Source: JACCTU01 sp963769665
Lineage (GTDB): Bacteria > Actinomycetota > Thermoleophilia > Gaiellales > Gaiellaceae
DNA: 64,000 bases
NCBI GenBank assembly: GCA_963769665.1
Contig: CAVYMQ010000003.1
Coordinates: 1,736,001 to 1,800,000 of the forward strand
Direction: 5' to 3'
Positions 1-8,546 of the stretch are shown piece after piece. Position 1 is the first letter of the stretch. Each line of letters starts with the position of its first letter. The translations under genes were made by a program, and so were the position numbers. Below the pieces are notes generated by a model that was not told where the DNA came from, searched no databases, and saw nothing but the letters and a program-made list of their open reading frames with translations.

Positions 1-145
1 CCTCGAGCGTCCGGATCGCCTCGTCGACTTCGCCGCGGTCGATCTGGGCGGCGCCCTCGTCGATTGCCGCGCGAAGTGAGCCGGCTGCCTCGCGGGCGAC
101 GACGACGTTGTCGAGCGGGGGTGACAGCGGCGGTGCGGAGACCAT
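1..145 (-). CDS. Partial unidentified protein, N-terminus only
   Basis: Only the first 48 codons lie in the window; the gene runs off the left edge. The frame from the ATG at 145 stays open and reads like a protein, starting MVSAPPLSPPLDNVVVAREA and continuing with a charged helical stretch. The competing frame from an ATG at 155 is arginine-rich and looks like a shadow. A GAGGAG sequence lies immediately upstream, unusually close. A copy of the 18-bp element also found before three other genes sits 58 nt upstream of this ATG, which supports the start. I do not recognise the family. The stretch AIDEGAAQIDRGEVDEA faintly recalls small antitoxins, but this is too weak to call. Confidence 0.5.
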   Translation of the reverse strand, partial: MVSAPPLSPPLDNVVVAREAAGSLRAAIDEGAAQIDRGEVDEAIRTLE

Positions 146-203
146 CTCTCCTCATATGCCGCGGCGGGCGCCGTGTGGGAAGTCCCGTTCGGCGGCTCTC
201 GAA

Positions 204-221
204 CTCCCCGAAACGGGTGAG
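204..221 (-). promoter_or_regulatory. Conserved 18-bp upstream element, copy 1
   Basis: Read on the minus strand it is CTCACCCGTTTCGGGGAG, an imperfect inverted repeat with a TTT centre. It ends 58 nt before the start codon of the partial gene at 145. Related copies lie at 8483-8500, 9805-9822 and 41279-41296 at almost the same distance. A further CGGGTAG half-site lies just upstream, as in copy 3. The factor that would bind it is unknown. Confidence 0.6.
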
Positions 222-226
222 GGCGA

Positions 227-2485
227 CTACCCGAGCTCGAGCAGAGAGCGGACTTTGTCGGTCAGCTCGCGCGCGCGGAAGGGCTTCTGGATGAAGGCCG
301 TCCCGGGCTCGAGGAGCCCACGCTGGACGACGGCAAGGTCGGAGTGACCCGACATGTAGAGCACTTTCAGGTCGTCCCGGATGCCGCCCATGGCGCGCGC
401 GATCTCCGGGCCGCTCATGCGGGGCATGACGACGTCGGTCAGCAACAGGTCGATCTCCCGGGGCTCGTGGGCAGTGGCCAGCGCCTGCTCGGGGGTTTCG
501 GCCTCGAGCACGCTGTATCCGTCCTGCTCCAGGATCTCCCGGACGAGCCGTCTGACGATCGCCTGGTCCTCGACGAGGAGAACGGTTTCCGTAGCGGGGA
601 TTGTGGGCGCGTCGGTACGGGCGGGCTCGGGTTTCGGGAGCTCCTTCTTCGACGCCGGGAGGCAGACCTTGAAAGTCGAGCCCAGATGCGGACGGCTGTA
701 GGCCGTGACGTGCCCGCCGCTCTGGCTGACGATGCCGTACACGGTTGCCAGGCCGAGCCCTGTTCCTTCCCCCGCAGGCTTCGTCGTGAAGAACGGGTCG
801 AAGATCTGCTCACGCACCTCGGGCGTCATACCTTCGCCGGTGTCGCTGACGGTCAGCTGGACGTAGGTCCCGGCCTTGACCGGCCCGTCGTCGGCCAACA
901 CGGCGTTTTTCGTTTCGATCGTGATCATCCCGCCGTCGGGCATCGCGTCACGCGCGTTGACGGCGAGGTTGAGAATCACCTGCTGCAGCTGCCCGGCATC
1001 CGCCCACACCGGGAGCAGCTCGTCGGAGAGGTGCAGCTCGACTTCGATGTCGTCGCCGATCGTCCGTGAGAGGATCCGCTCGGTCTCCAGCACCACGGCG
1101 TTCAGGTCGAGCACCTTCGTCTCGAGGATCTGCTGTCTGCTGAACGCGAGCAGCTGGCGGACGAGCTCGGCCGCGCGATCCGCGGCTTGGAGGATGTCGA
1201 CCGCTTCCTCGGCCGCCGGTCCGCCGCGTGACGCGATCGCCTCGCTCGAGCCGATGATCGCGGTGAGGAGGTTGTTGAAGTCGTGCGCGACGCCGCCGGC
1301 GATCCGTCCGATCGCCTCCAACCTCTGCCCCTGGCGAAGCCGGTCTTCGAGGCCTCGCCGCGTCGTCGAGTCTCGCGTCACCGAGAGGGCTGCAACGATC
1401 GAGCCCGACTCGTCTCGCAACGGCGCAGACGTCGTGTCCATCCAACGGCGGGTGCCCTTGAGCCCGATGAGCTCGAACTCGAGCGTGCCGTGCTCTCCCG
1501 CGCAGACGCGTTCGTGGAGCGCGACGAATGCCGCGCGATGCTCCGGGGCGATCAGCTGGAAGATTCGCTCACCGCGTACCTCGTCAAGTGAGTTGGCCTC
1601 GATCATGGCGAGACCGGCGGCGTTCATCTCGAGCAGCGCGCCGTCTCGGGCGACGAGCTTCACGCACTCCGGCTCGTTGTCGTACATCGTGCGGAGGAAC
1701 TGCTCGCTACGGCGGAGCGCTTCCTCGGCCTCCACGCGTTCGGTCACGTCGAAGACGATGCCCTGCCAGTAGAGAAGCTGTCCGTCCGCGTCGCGGATGG
1801 GATGCGTCTCGTCCTGGACGTGGAGCGTGCGGCCGTCCTTCGTCAGGACTCGGAAGATCTCGCAGAACGCGGAGCCCGAGCGCGTGCTCTCGTCGACCGC
1901 GGCGAGCACGCGCTCCCGGTCCTCGAAGTGGAGGCGGTCCTGCCAGATCAAGGGGTTGCCGAGGAACTCGGCAGGCGAGTACCCCATCAGCGCCTCGATC
2001 TGAGGGCTTGCGTATGTGGGCTTTCGCTCCTCGTCCGAGACGTATGTCGCGACGGGGAGCCTTTCGATCAGATTTCGGAATCGAAGCTCACTCGCTTCGA
2101 GCGCCTTCCGCGCGCGCGTCTGCTCGCTGACGTCGGTGATCAGCCCCACTGCCCCGAAGTAGCTTCCGTCCGCGTTGTGCAGCGGTCTGCTGCTGACCGA
2201 CGTCTGGACCGGAGCGCCATCCTTGCAGAGGAACGTGATCTCGCTCTGGACAGGGGTGCCTTCGCGGAGTCGTCTGATCTCTGCTCCCGCGAGCTGGACC
2301 GACTCGACGTCGATGAACATCTGCGGCGACTTGCCGACGAGCTCAGCCGGCTCGTAACCGAGCAGCGCTGCAAACTGCGGGTTCACGAACGAGGTCACGT
2401 CGTTCGCGTCGAGGACCCAGATGCCCTCGGTGAGTGCTTCGACGATCTCGCGATAGAGCTGGTCGCTGTGCTCGAGTCTGTTCAC
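227..2485 (-). CDS. Hybrid sensor histidine kinase, PAS-PAS-PAS-HisKA-HATPase-REC
   Basis: A 752-residue cytoplasmic hybrid kinase with no membrane segment. Three PAS domains (about 10-125, 130-255, 260-380) precede a HisKA dimerisation domain with the phospho-acceptor His401 in GGVAHDFNNLL. The HATPase_c domain has an N-box (NLAVNARDAM), a G1 box (DTGEGM) and a G2 box (GTGLGLATVYG). A C-terminal receiver (about 630-750) keeps acidic residues (VEDQ), the phospho-acceptor Asp in LLLTDVVMP and the conserved Lys in KPF. It probably autophosphorylates and passes phosphate to its own receiver. The GTG start at 2485 overlaps the stop of the upstream response regulator as GTGA, so it is likely translationally coupled. 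The signal sensed is unknown. Confidence 0.93.
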   Translation of the reverse strand: MNRLEHSDQLYREIVEALTEGIWVLDANDVTSFVNPQFAALLGYEPAELVGKSPQMFIDVESVQLAGAEIRRLREGTPVQSEITFLCKDGAPVQTSVSSRPLHNADGSYFGAVGLITDVSEQTRARKALEASELRFRNLIERLPVATYVSDEERKPTYASPQIEALMGYSPAEFLGNPLIWQDRLHFEDRERVLAAVDESTRSGSAFCEIFRVLTKDGRTLHVQDETHPIRDADGQLLYWQGIVFDVTERVEAEEALRRSEQFLRTMYDNEPECVKLVARDGALLEMNAAGLAMIEANSLDEVRGERIFQLIAPEHRAAFVALHERVCAGEHGTLEFELIGLKGTRRWMDTTSAPLRDESGSIVAALSVTRDSTTRRGLEDRLRQGQRLEAIGRIAGGVAHDFNNLLTAIIGSSEAIASRGGPAAEEAVDILQAADRAAELVRQLLAFSRQQILETKVLDLNAVVLETERILSRTIGDDIEVELHLSDELLPVWADAGQLQQVILNLAVNARDAMPDGGMITIETKNAVLADDGPVKAGTYVQLTVSDTGEGMTPEVREQIFDPFFTTKPAGEGTGLGLATVYGIVSQSGGHVTAYSRPHLGSTFKVCLPASKKELPKPEPARTDAPTIPATETVLLVEDQAIVRRLVREILEQDGYSVLEAETPEQALATAHEPREIDLLLTDVVMPRMSGPEIARAMGGIRDDLKVLYMSGHSDLAVVQRGLLEPGTAFIQKPFRARELTDKVRSLLELG

Positions 2486-3096
2486 GCGATCAACCCCAGC
2501 CGGAGCGCCTTGGCGACCGTCTCGGTTCGCGTTGCGCCGCCGAGCCGCTTGGACGCCTTGCGGACATGCGTGCGGACGGTCTCGCCGCTGATCGAGAGCT
2601 CTGCGCCGATCTCGTCATGCGACATCCCCTCCGCCAGCAACGTGAGCACCGAGCACTCGCGGTCGGTCAGCACGGGTGTGCCGCCCGTCGCGTCGAGGCC
2701 GAACGTGGTGAGAGCCGGGTCGACGTAGGTCGCGCCTGCCACCGAGGTCTCGACGGCGCGCACGAGATCGTCCAGCGGCGACTCCTTGAGCAGCACGGCG
2801 GACGCTCCTGCCCCGAGCGCGCTGCGGACGAGCGCTTCGTCGGCGTCGGCGGTGTAGACGACGATCTTGGTCTCGGGCGAGGTGGCGAGCAGCCGGACGA
2901 TCAACTCGACGCCGGAGAGACGGGGCATGCGGAAGTCGACGAGCGCGACGTCGGGGTGAAACTCGGCAGCCAGCGCAACCGCGCGCTCGCCGTCCGGGGC
3001 CGTACCGACGATCGTCCAGCCGTTCGTCTCGAGGTAGTCGCAGACCGCCTGCAGAAGCGCCGGATGGTCGTCGGCGACGAGGCAGCGAACGCTCAC
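2482..3096 (-). CDS. NarL/FixJ-family response regulator
   Basis: A 204-residue regulator. The N-terminal receiver begins VRCLVADDHPALLQA, with acidic pair DD, phospho-acceptor Asp in VALVDFRMPR and the conserved Lys in LLKES. The C-terminal LuxR-type helix-turn-helix is LTDRECSVLTLLAEGMSHDE followed by SGETVRTHVRKA. The GTG start overlaps the upstream kinase stop as GTGA, and the gene ends in a GTGA overlap with the downstream hybrid kinase. Its likely partner is the HisKA_3 kinase immediately upstream (3093-4724), because NarL-type regulators usually pair with that kinase class. Its targets cannot be read from the sequence. Confidence 0.94.
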   Translation of the reverse strand: MSVRCLVADDHPALLQAVCDYLETNGWTIVGTAPDGERAVALAAEFHPDVALVDFRMPRLSGVELIVRLLATSPETKIVVYTADADEALVRSALGAGASAVLLKESPLDDLVRAVETSVAGATYVDPALTTFGLDATGGTPVLTDRECSVLTLLAEGMSHDEIGAELSISGETVRTHVRKASKRLGGATRTETVAKALRLGLIA

Positions 3097-4724
3097 GAGG
3101 CGGCCTCGATCGCGACGTTAGCCGGATCCCCGACGGGCAGCTCGAAGACGATGTCGGTGCCGTGGCCCGGCGTTGCGCTGAGCAGGAAGCGGCCGCCCGC
3201 CAGCTCGACACGCTTGCGCGCAACGAGGAGGTTGACACCGTTCGAGGTGTGGTCGTCGGGCTCGAGGCCGCTTCCAGCAGAGCTGACGCGGCCATGGAGC
3301 ATCCCGTCGCGCAGGTCGAGCTCGACCTCCGCAGAGCGTGCCTGCGGATCGGTGCGCACGTTCGCGAGCGCTCCCTGGACGAGTCGGTAGGCGAGCGTCT
3401 CGGTCTCGCGTTGAACGCGGTGAGGAAAAGGGGTGACGCGAACATCGATCCCACGGTCGCGGAGCCCCTCGGCGGCGACGTCGATCGCCGGCGCAAGCCC
3501 GCGGCCGTCCAGGATCGCCGGGTGCAGCTCGACGAGGAGTCCACGAATGGACGCGGTGATCTTGCCGGTGTCGTGCGTGAGCTCGCGGAGCTTGGGGGCT
3601 TCCGTCCGCTGCGCTTCGAGCTCGAGTCGGAAGCCGAGCGCCGTCAGCTGCTGCACGACGTCGTCGTGGAGGACGTCGGCGATGTCCCGCGCGCCGCGCT
3701 CCTGGGCGTTGACGAGCTCGACGAGGAAGTGGTCTCGCGTGCGCTGCGCCTCATGCAGTGCGTCCCGCGTCGCGACGAGCTGCGCATGCTGTCGGGACTG
3801 CACCCGCGCAAAGAGGAAGAACCGTGTCGCGACCATGACGAGCAGGACGCCCATCAAGAGCGCCGGCACTACCTCGAACCCCCCTTGACCGAGCTCGCGG
3901 ATCGAGTGTCGCGCGGCTGCGATGCCGAGCAGGCAGGTGACCACCGTTGCAGGGACAAACTCGGGAACCCGCGCGGTCAGCCTTGCGGGCCAGTCACGCG
4001 GCAGGATCGCCGCGGCGCCCATCGCGGCGAAGGCGAGCGTCCAACCACCGTCGACGAGCGGCATGAGCGAGCCGTCGACCGCATCGATTGCAAAGACCGA
4101 GTCCGCAACCGCGAGCGACAGTAGCCCGAGCCCGATCAGCACGATCCGGCCGCGATCCGCCCAGCCGTTGAAGAGGACCCCGCCGGCGACGATCGCGACG
4201 AGCGCGAGCTCGGAGGCCGGATAGAGCACGCCGAGCCAGGCCTGGCCGCCGGAGGCGCCGCTCTGGAGGATCGGTCGCAACGAGAAGCTGAACGAGACCA
4301 CTGCGACCGCTGCCAGCGCGAGGGCGCCGTCGAGGGCCTTGCCCTCCGCCCAGATCTTTCCTTGACGGGGCCAGGTCAACACGCCCGCAGCGAGGAACGG
4401 CATTGCGCCGAGGTAGCCCACGTCCGACAGGGACGGGTACGGCACGGTGATCCCCTGGAGTGCGTAGACCGTCCACGCAGCCTGGCCGAGCGCCCACGCG
4501 AGGATGCCCGCACCGAGCAGGAGGAACGGTGTGCGTGTGCGGCGTTGGGCCGGCTCGAGCGCGGCGACGAACGCGCACGCCGAAGCGAACGCGGCGACGG
4601 CGGTCCAGCCCAAGTTCTCGACGTGGCCCGCGCTGTCGATGCCGGTGAGCGTGCAGATCCACCCCGCGAACCAGAGCGCACAGCTCGCGGCGAGGGCCGT
4701 GCCGATCAGGCGCTTACGCCGCAT
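3093..4724 (-). CDS. Membrane-bound NarL-type (HisKA_3) sensor histidine kinase
   Basis: A 543-residue membrane protein. About eight hydrophobic segments lie between residues 5 and 305, followed by a short linker helix and a HisKA_3 domain with phospho-acceptor His353 in IADVLHDDVVQQL. The C-terminal ATPase-like domain keeps a recognisable N-box (ALANVRTD), but the usual DDGxG G1 box is replaced by VSSAGSG, so ATP binding may be weakened. The start chosen is the ATG at 4724 (MRRKRLIGTA), which overlaps the upstream receiver gene by 11 nt; longer versions would add an arginine-rich tail from another gene's frame. The operon context pairs it with the regulators on both sides. Confidence 0.88.
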   Translation of the reverse strand: MRRKRLIGTALAASCALWFAGWICTLTGIDSAGHVENLGWTAVAAFASACAFVAALEPAQRRTRTPFLLLGAGILAWALGQAAWTVYALQGITVPYPSLSDVGYLGAMPFLAAGVLTWPRQGKIWAEGKALDGALALAAVAVVSFSFSLRPILQSGASGGQAWLGVLYPASELALVAIVAGGVLFNGWADRGRIVLIGLGLLSLAVADSVFAIDAVDGSLMPLVDGGWTLAFAAMGAAAILPRDWPARLTARVPEFVPATVVTCLLGIAAARHSIRELGQGGFEVVPALLMGVLLVMVATRFFLFARVQSRQHAQLVATRDALHEAQRTRDHFLVELVNAQERGARDIADVLHDDVVQQLTALGFRLELEAQRTEAPKLRELTHDTGKITASIRGLLVELHPAILDGRGLAPAIDVAAEGLRDRGIDVRVTPFPHRVQRETETLAYRLVQGALANVRTDPQARSAEVELDLRDGMLHGRVSSAGSGLEPDDHTSNGVNLLVARKRVELAGGRFLLSATPGHGTDIVFELPVGDPANVAIEAAS

Positions 4725-5079
4725 CGACCTCGCGCACGCGATCGACGAGCTCGGCACCGAAGATGCCCTTGAGGAAGAACGCGTCGGCACCGGCTGCACG
4801 GCCTGCGGTCGCGAGCTCGTCCTCTTCGTACGCGGTGAGGAGGAGAACGCCGGTCTCGGGCCTGTTCTGCTTGATCAGCCGGGTTGCCTCGATCCCGTCG
4901 AGCTCCGGCATGCGAATGTCCATGACCACGACGTCGGGGTCGGTCGAGCTGGAGAGCTCCACCGCCTGCGCGCCGTTCTCGGCCTGGCCGACGATCTCGA
5001 TCCCGTCCTGGGCATCGAGGAAGTCCGCGAGCCCGAGTCGGACCGCTGGGTGGTCGTCTACGACGACGACTCGAATCAT
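4714..5079 (-). CDS. Single-domain response regulator (CheY-like receiver)
   Basis: 121 residues forming one receiver domain and nothing else: MIRVVVVDDHPAVRLG with the acidic pair, phospho-acceptor Asp in VVVMDIRMPE, Thr in LLLTAYEE and Lys in FFLKG. The ATG at 5079 has a good ribosome-binding site (GGAGG, 8 nt away). It overlaps the downstream membrane kinase by 11 nt. With no output domain it probably works by protein contact or as a phosphate shuttle between the kinases of this cluster. The receiver is NarL-like, so it may descend from a full-length regulator that lost its DNA-binding half. Confidence 0.9.
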   Translation of the reverse strand: MIRVVVVDDHPAVRLGLADFLDAQDGIEIVGQAENGAQAVELSSSTDPDVVVMDIRMPELDGIEATRLIKQNRPETGVLLLTAYEEDELATAGRAAGADAFFLKGIFGAELVDRVREVDAA

Positions 5080-5114
5080 CTCTTGCACCTCCGTTGAGTT
5101 GAGGGAAGCGCCGG

Positions 5115-6491
5115 TCACGCCGCCTCCAGAAAGGAACGGACACGCTCGCCGAGCTCGACGGGGTAGCCGTTCGTCTTGACGACGTAGTCGGACGCTCCGC
5201 AACGGAACGCCTCGATCGCCATCTCCTCCGAGCCGGCGCCGGTGAGCATGACGACGGGAAGGCTGGGAATTCGCTCCTTGATCTGCTTCAGAAACTCGAT
5301 GCCGCTGCCGTCGGCGAGCTCGTTGTCGACGACCGCGAGTGCCCAGCGCGAGCTTCGGCAGAGCTCGTTGGCACTCCGGAGATCGACGGCGTGCACGACG
5401 CGCACGTTGGCGAGTGCGCCCTCGATCGCCTTCGTCGTCATGTGGGCGACCTCCGCGTCACCTTCGACGAGCAGGACGGACAGCTCGGGCACGACGTCGG
5501 GCTCGCCGAAGTGCAGACGGAGCCCGTCGTGCTCGAAGCGCAGCTCACCGTTCATGATCAGCTCGAGGATCACGTCCACGATCCGCGCTTCCCACTGCGC
5601 GCCGCGTTCGCGGCGAAGCTCGTCGACGATCGCGGCGGCGCTGAGCGGGGCACGATACGGCCGCGGCGCGGACATCGCCTCGACTGCGTCCGCGACACCG
5701 ACGATTCGTGCGCCGAGCGGAATGCGGTCTCCTGCGAGCCCGTCCGGGTAGCCGGCGCCGTCCCACCGCTCGTGGTGGTGGCGGACGATCGACCGGACGT
5801 CGGGGAGGAAGTCGAGCGGGTCGAGCAGTTGGTCGCCGATCAACGGGTGCGTGCGCATCAGCGCGCTCTCCTCGTCGGTGAGCGAGCCGTTCTTGAGCAG
5901 CACACGGTCGGGGATCCCGATCTTGCCGACGTCGTGGAGCAGGGCACCGAGCCGAACGTGCTCGACGGCCGTGTGGTCGAGACCCATGAGCGACGCAACT
6001 CGCACCGCGAGCTCGCCGAGCCGCTCACAGTGTCCCTGGAGCTCTCCGTCGCGCGCTTCGATCGCGTTCGCGAGCGCAGCGGCAAGCGTCGGGGCCAGCA
6101 GCCGCTCCCGCACGTCGTGCTCGGAGCGGCGGGCACGCTCGAGCGCAGCAGCGACCGCGTTCTGGAGGTCCGCGTGGGAGAACGGCTTGATCACGAGCCC
6201 GTCTGCACCGCGCGTGACGGCCTGGCTGAGGTTCTCGTAGGTGCCCGCGCCGGTGACGAGGATCACTGGGAGGCTCGGCCGGCGGGCCCGCACTTCTCCG
6301 AGCAGTTCGAGGCCCGTGAGGCCGGGCATCACGATGTCGCTCACCACGAGCCCGATGTCGTTGTCCGCCAACAGGCCCAGAGCCTCCTCGGCCGTGGCGG
6401 CGCCGATCGTCTCGTAGCCTGCGCGCTCGAGGATCTCGCGCATCAGCTCGCGGATCACCTTCTCGTCATCGATCACGAGTACCCGGCTCAT
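5115..6491 (-). CDS. REC-HD-GYP-REC protein, predicted cyclic-di-GMP phosphodiesterase
   Basis: 458 residues. The first receiver (about 1-115) has DDE, phospho-acceptor Asp in LVVSDIVMPG and Lys in VIKPF. The middle HD-GYP domain has LLHDVGKIGIPDRVL and HHERWDGAGYPDGL, the residues that bind metal and hydrolyse c-di-GMP in this family. A second receiver follows at the C-terminus (from about 340): it keeps the central Asp (VVDNEL) and Lys (VVKTN) but has only a partial acidic pair (VEGD). HD-GYP proteins normally carry one N-terminal receiver, so this sandwich is unusual. The start is the ATG at 6491, overlapping the upstream kinase stop as ATGA, which implies the kinase at 6488-8425 controls it. 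Confidence 0.9.
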   Translation of the reverse strand: MSRVLVIDDEKVIRELMREILERAGYETIGAATAEEALGLLADNDIGLVVSDIVMPGLTGLELLGEVRARRPSLPVILVTGAGTYENLSQAVTRGADGLVIKPFSHADLQNAVAAALERARRSEHDVRERLLAPTLAAALANAIEARDGELQGHCERLGELAVRVASLMGLDHTAVEHVRLGALLHDVGKIGIPDRVLLKNGSLTDEESALMRTHPLIGDQLLDPLDFLPDVRSIVRHHHERWDGAGYPDGLAGDRIPLGARIVGVADAVEAMSAPRPYRAPLSAAAIVDELRRERGAQWEARIVDVILELIMNGELRFEHDGLRLHFGEPDVVPELSVLLVEGDAEVAHMTTKAIEGALANVRVVHAVDLRSANELCRSSRWALAVVDNELADGSGIEFLKQIKERIPSLPVVMLTGAGSEEMAIEAFRCGASDYVVKTNGYPVELGERVRSFLEAA

Positions 6492-8425
6492 GGCGCGGCC
6501 CCCGAGACGATCGGAAGCTGCAGCCGGAATGACGCGCCGCCGCCCACCGCGTCGTCGACGACGAGGCTGCCACCGTGTGACTCTGCGATCCCGAGGCTGA
6601 CCGACAGGCCGAGGCCCGTGCCGCCCGAGTCGCGGCGTGTCGTGAAGAACGGCTCGAAGACGCGTGCGCGCAGCTCCTCGGGGATTCCCGGCCCGTCGTC
6701 GCGCACCTCCGCCCACGCACAGTCGCCGTCACGGCCGACCTCGACCGTGATCGTTCCGCCGCTGTCCTTCAAAGCCTGCTTCGCGTTGGAGATCAGGTTG
6801 ACGAAGATCTGCTTGAGCTGATTGGCGCTCGCCTCGACCGTGATGTCGGCGTCGCCGATCTGCTCGACGATCTCGACCTGCTTCGCCGAGCTCGTCCGGC
6901 GCATCAGCTCGACCGTCTGAGTGGCGACGTCGTTCAACGAGATCAGCGAGAGCTCATCCGAGCGTTCCCGCGCGAAGTCGAGCAGGGCCTTGACAATTTC
7001 CTTGATCTCGAGCGCCGTCCCTTGGATCATCTCGAGGCGATCGTGCGCCTTCGTGCCGGACTCGGTTTCCATCAACAGGAACTCGACGAGCCCGAGGATG
7101 GCGAAGAGTGGGTTGTTGATCTCGTGGGCGACGCCTGCCGCGAGCTCGCCGATCGACGCGAGCTTCCCGCTCTGGATCAGGCGTTGCTCGAAGTTCCTGC
7201 GCTCGCTCTTGTCGGCGATCAGCACGACGGTGGCCGCGGGCACACCCTCGGCGTCGCAAATCACGGTCTTCGTGACGTCCGCGGGGATGAGCTCACCGGT
7301 CTTGCGGCGGAAGAGCCGTTCGTACGACTTAGCGGCGTCGGCGTTTGAGGGGATCAGGCCGCCTGTCAACCAGGGGTACGGTGGAATCGTTCCGACGGCC
7401 TCGTCGGCGCCGAAGCCGAGCAGTTCGACGAAGGCTGCGTTGACGCGGCGCACTTCGTTCGTCTCGGGGTCGCAGACCGCGATCGCGGTCGGAAGCGACT
7501 CGAACAGGCGGTCGAGGAACTGCTGCGTGACGAACTGCTCCTCGTGCGCCTCGGTGATGTCGCGGAAGCTCGTAACGGTTGCGAAGACGAAGCCGGCGTC
7601 GTCCACGACCGGAGCGATCCGGCCTTCGTGGATCCGCTCGACGCCGTCGCAGCGTGTGACGCGGAGCGTGTAGCTCTGGGCCAGGCCGGTGCTCTTTGCC
7701 AGCTCGAGGGGTGTGTCCGCCTCGACTAGCTCCGTGCCGTCCAGCTCTCGCAGGCTCAGAACCTTGGGCTCGTTCTCACCGGTGCAGAGGATCTCTCGGG
7801 CCGCGGTGTTGGCCGTCGATCCGGCATCCGTCCGCACGACGAGCCCGTCCGGCACGGCCTCGAGCACAGCACGGAGCCGCACCTCCTCCCGAGACCGCAC
7901 CCGTTGTGCCTCGGTGCGGAACGCGACACTGGTGAGGCGGCCGAGCAGACGCAGCTTCGAGGTCGCGAGCTCCGTGACGTCGACGCCCACCGGTTCGTTC
8001 CAGGCCGCGCTGAACGTGAGCGTCGGCAGACCGTCCTGGTTCAGTGGAACGCAGAGGAGCGTCCCGGCGTTCAAAGCGGTGTCCCGAAGCTCGTCCGAGA
8101 GCCCTTCGAGGTGGGCTTCGCCGACCACGAACGCGTCGCCGCGCGCGATGAGAGCAGCGGTCAGCTCCGAGGACGGGACGCGGTCGCCGGTCATGGGGCT
8201 CGTAGAGGACGAGGTCTCGGTCGTCGCGCACCGCAGGTCGTCGTCCCAGACGAGGATCCAGACGTCGTCGGCCGCGACGAGTGCTCGAGCCGACACGGCG
8301 AGCGCTTCGAGCGACTCGCTGAGCGTCCGCGATTCGTTGACTGCGAGGGCAGCGTCGATCAACTGACGCTCGGTTCGCTGCATCCGGACGTCGGACGTGC
8401 TCAGGACCGCAGTAAGTGAAGCCAC
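6488..8425 (-). CDS. Cytoplasmic sensor histidine kinase with GAF-like and PAS domains
   Basis: About 645 residues. A GAF-like region (about 20-175) is followed by two PAS domains (about 180-295 and 300-410), then HisKA with phospho-acceptor His434 in GVAHEINNPLFAIL. The ATPase domain has NLISNAKQAL, DDGPGIPEEL and GTGLGLSVSLG. There is no membrane segment. It probably phosphorylates the REC-HD-GYP-REC protein that overlaps its 3' end. The start is uncertain: the GTG at 8425 (AAGGA directly before it) and the ATG at 8461 are both possible. I prefer 8425 because the 18-bp element then lies 57 nt upstream, as at the other copies. The open frame extends further up to 8731, but that part antisense-overlaps the divergent regulator. 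Confidence 0.88.
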   Translation of the reverse strand: MASLTAVLSTSDVRMQRTERQLIDAALAVNESRTLSESLEALAVSARALVAADDVWILVWDDDLRCATTETSSSTSPMTGDRVPSSELTAALIARGDAFVVGEAHLEGLSDELRDTALNAGTLLCVPLNQDGLPTLTFSAAWNEPVGVDVTELATSKLRLLGRLTSVAFRTEAQRVRSREEVRLRAVLEAVPDGLVVRTDAGSTANTAAREILCTGENEPKVLSLRELDGTELVEADTPLELAKSTGLAQSYTLRVTRCDGVERIHEGRIAPVVDDAGFVFATVTSFRDITEAHEEQFVTQQFLDRLFESLPTAIAVCDPETNEVRRVNAAFVELLGFGADEAVGTIPPYPWLTGGLIPSNADAAKSYERLFRRKTGELIPADVTKTVICDAEGVPAATVVLIADKSERRNFEQRLIQSGKLASIGELAAGVAHEINNPLFAILGLVEFLLMETESGTKAHDRLEMIQGTALEIKEIVKALLDFARERSDELSLISLNDVATQTVELMRRTSSAKQVEIVEQIGDADITVEASANQLKQIFVNLISNAKQALKDSGGTITVEVGRDGDCAWAEVRDDGPGIPEELRARVFEPFFTTRRDSGGTGLGLSVSLGIAESHGGSLVVDDAVGGGASFRLQLPIVSGAAP

Positions 8426-8482
8426 TCCTTGAATGTCGTGCCGGTTCGGGAGCGCGGCCATCCTCCGATGCGCGCGCCCGAC

Positions 8483-8500
8483 ATCACCCAAACGGGTTAG
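8483..8500 (-). promoter_or_regulatory. Conserved 18-bp upstream element, copy 2
   Basis: Minus strand CTAACCCGTTTGGGTGAT, 57 nt before the GTG at 8425. It lies inside a larger inverted repeat with GCCCGAC and GTCGGGC arms flanking it (8476-8509), so this copy can also fold as a nested hairpin. It sits between two divergent genes and could serve both. Confidence 0.6.
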
Positions 8501-8546
8501 GAGTCGGGCCTTCCAAACGTCCCCAACAGCAGGAAGAATAGGACTC

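Noticed and set aside
1..145. Calling the left-edge fragment an antitoxin
   Set aside because: Only 48 residues are visible, and the similarity to ParD/RelB-type tails is weak, with no toxin gene in view.
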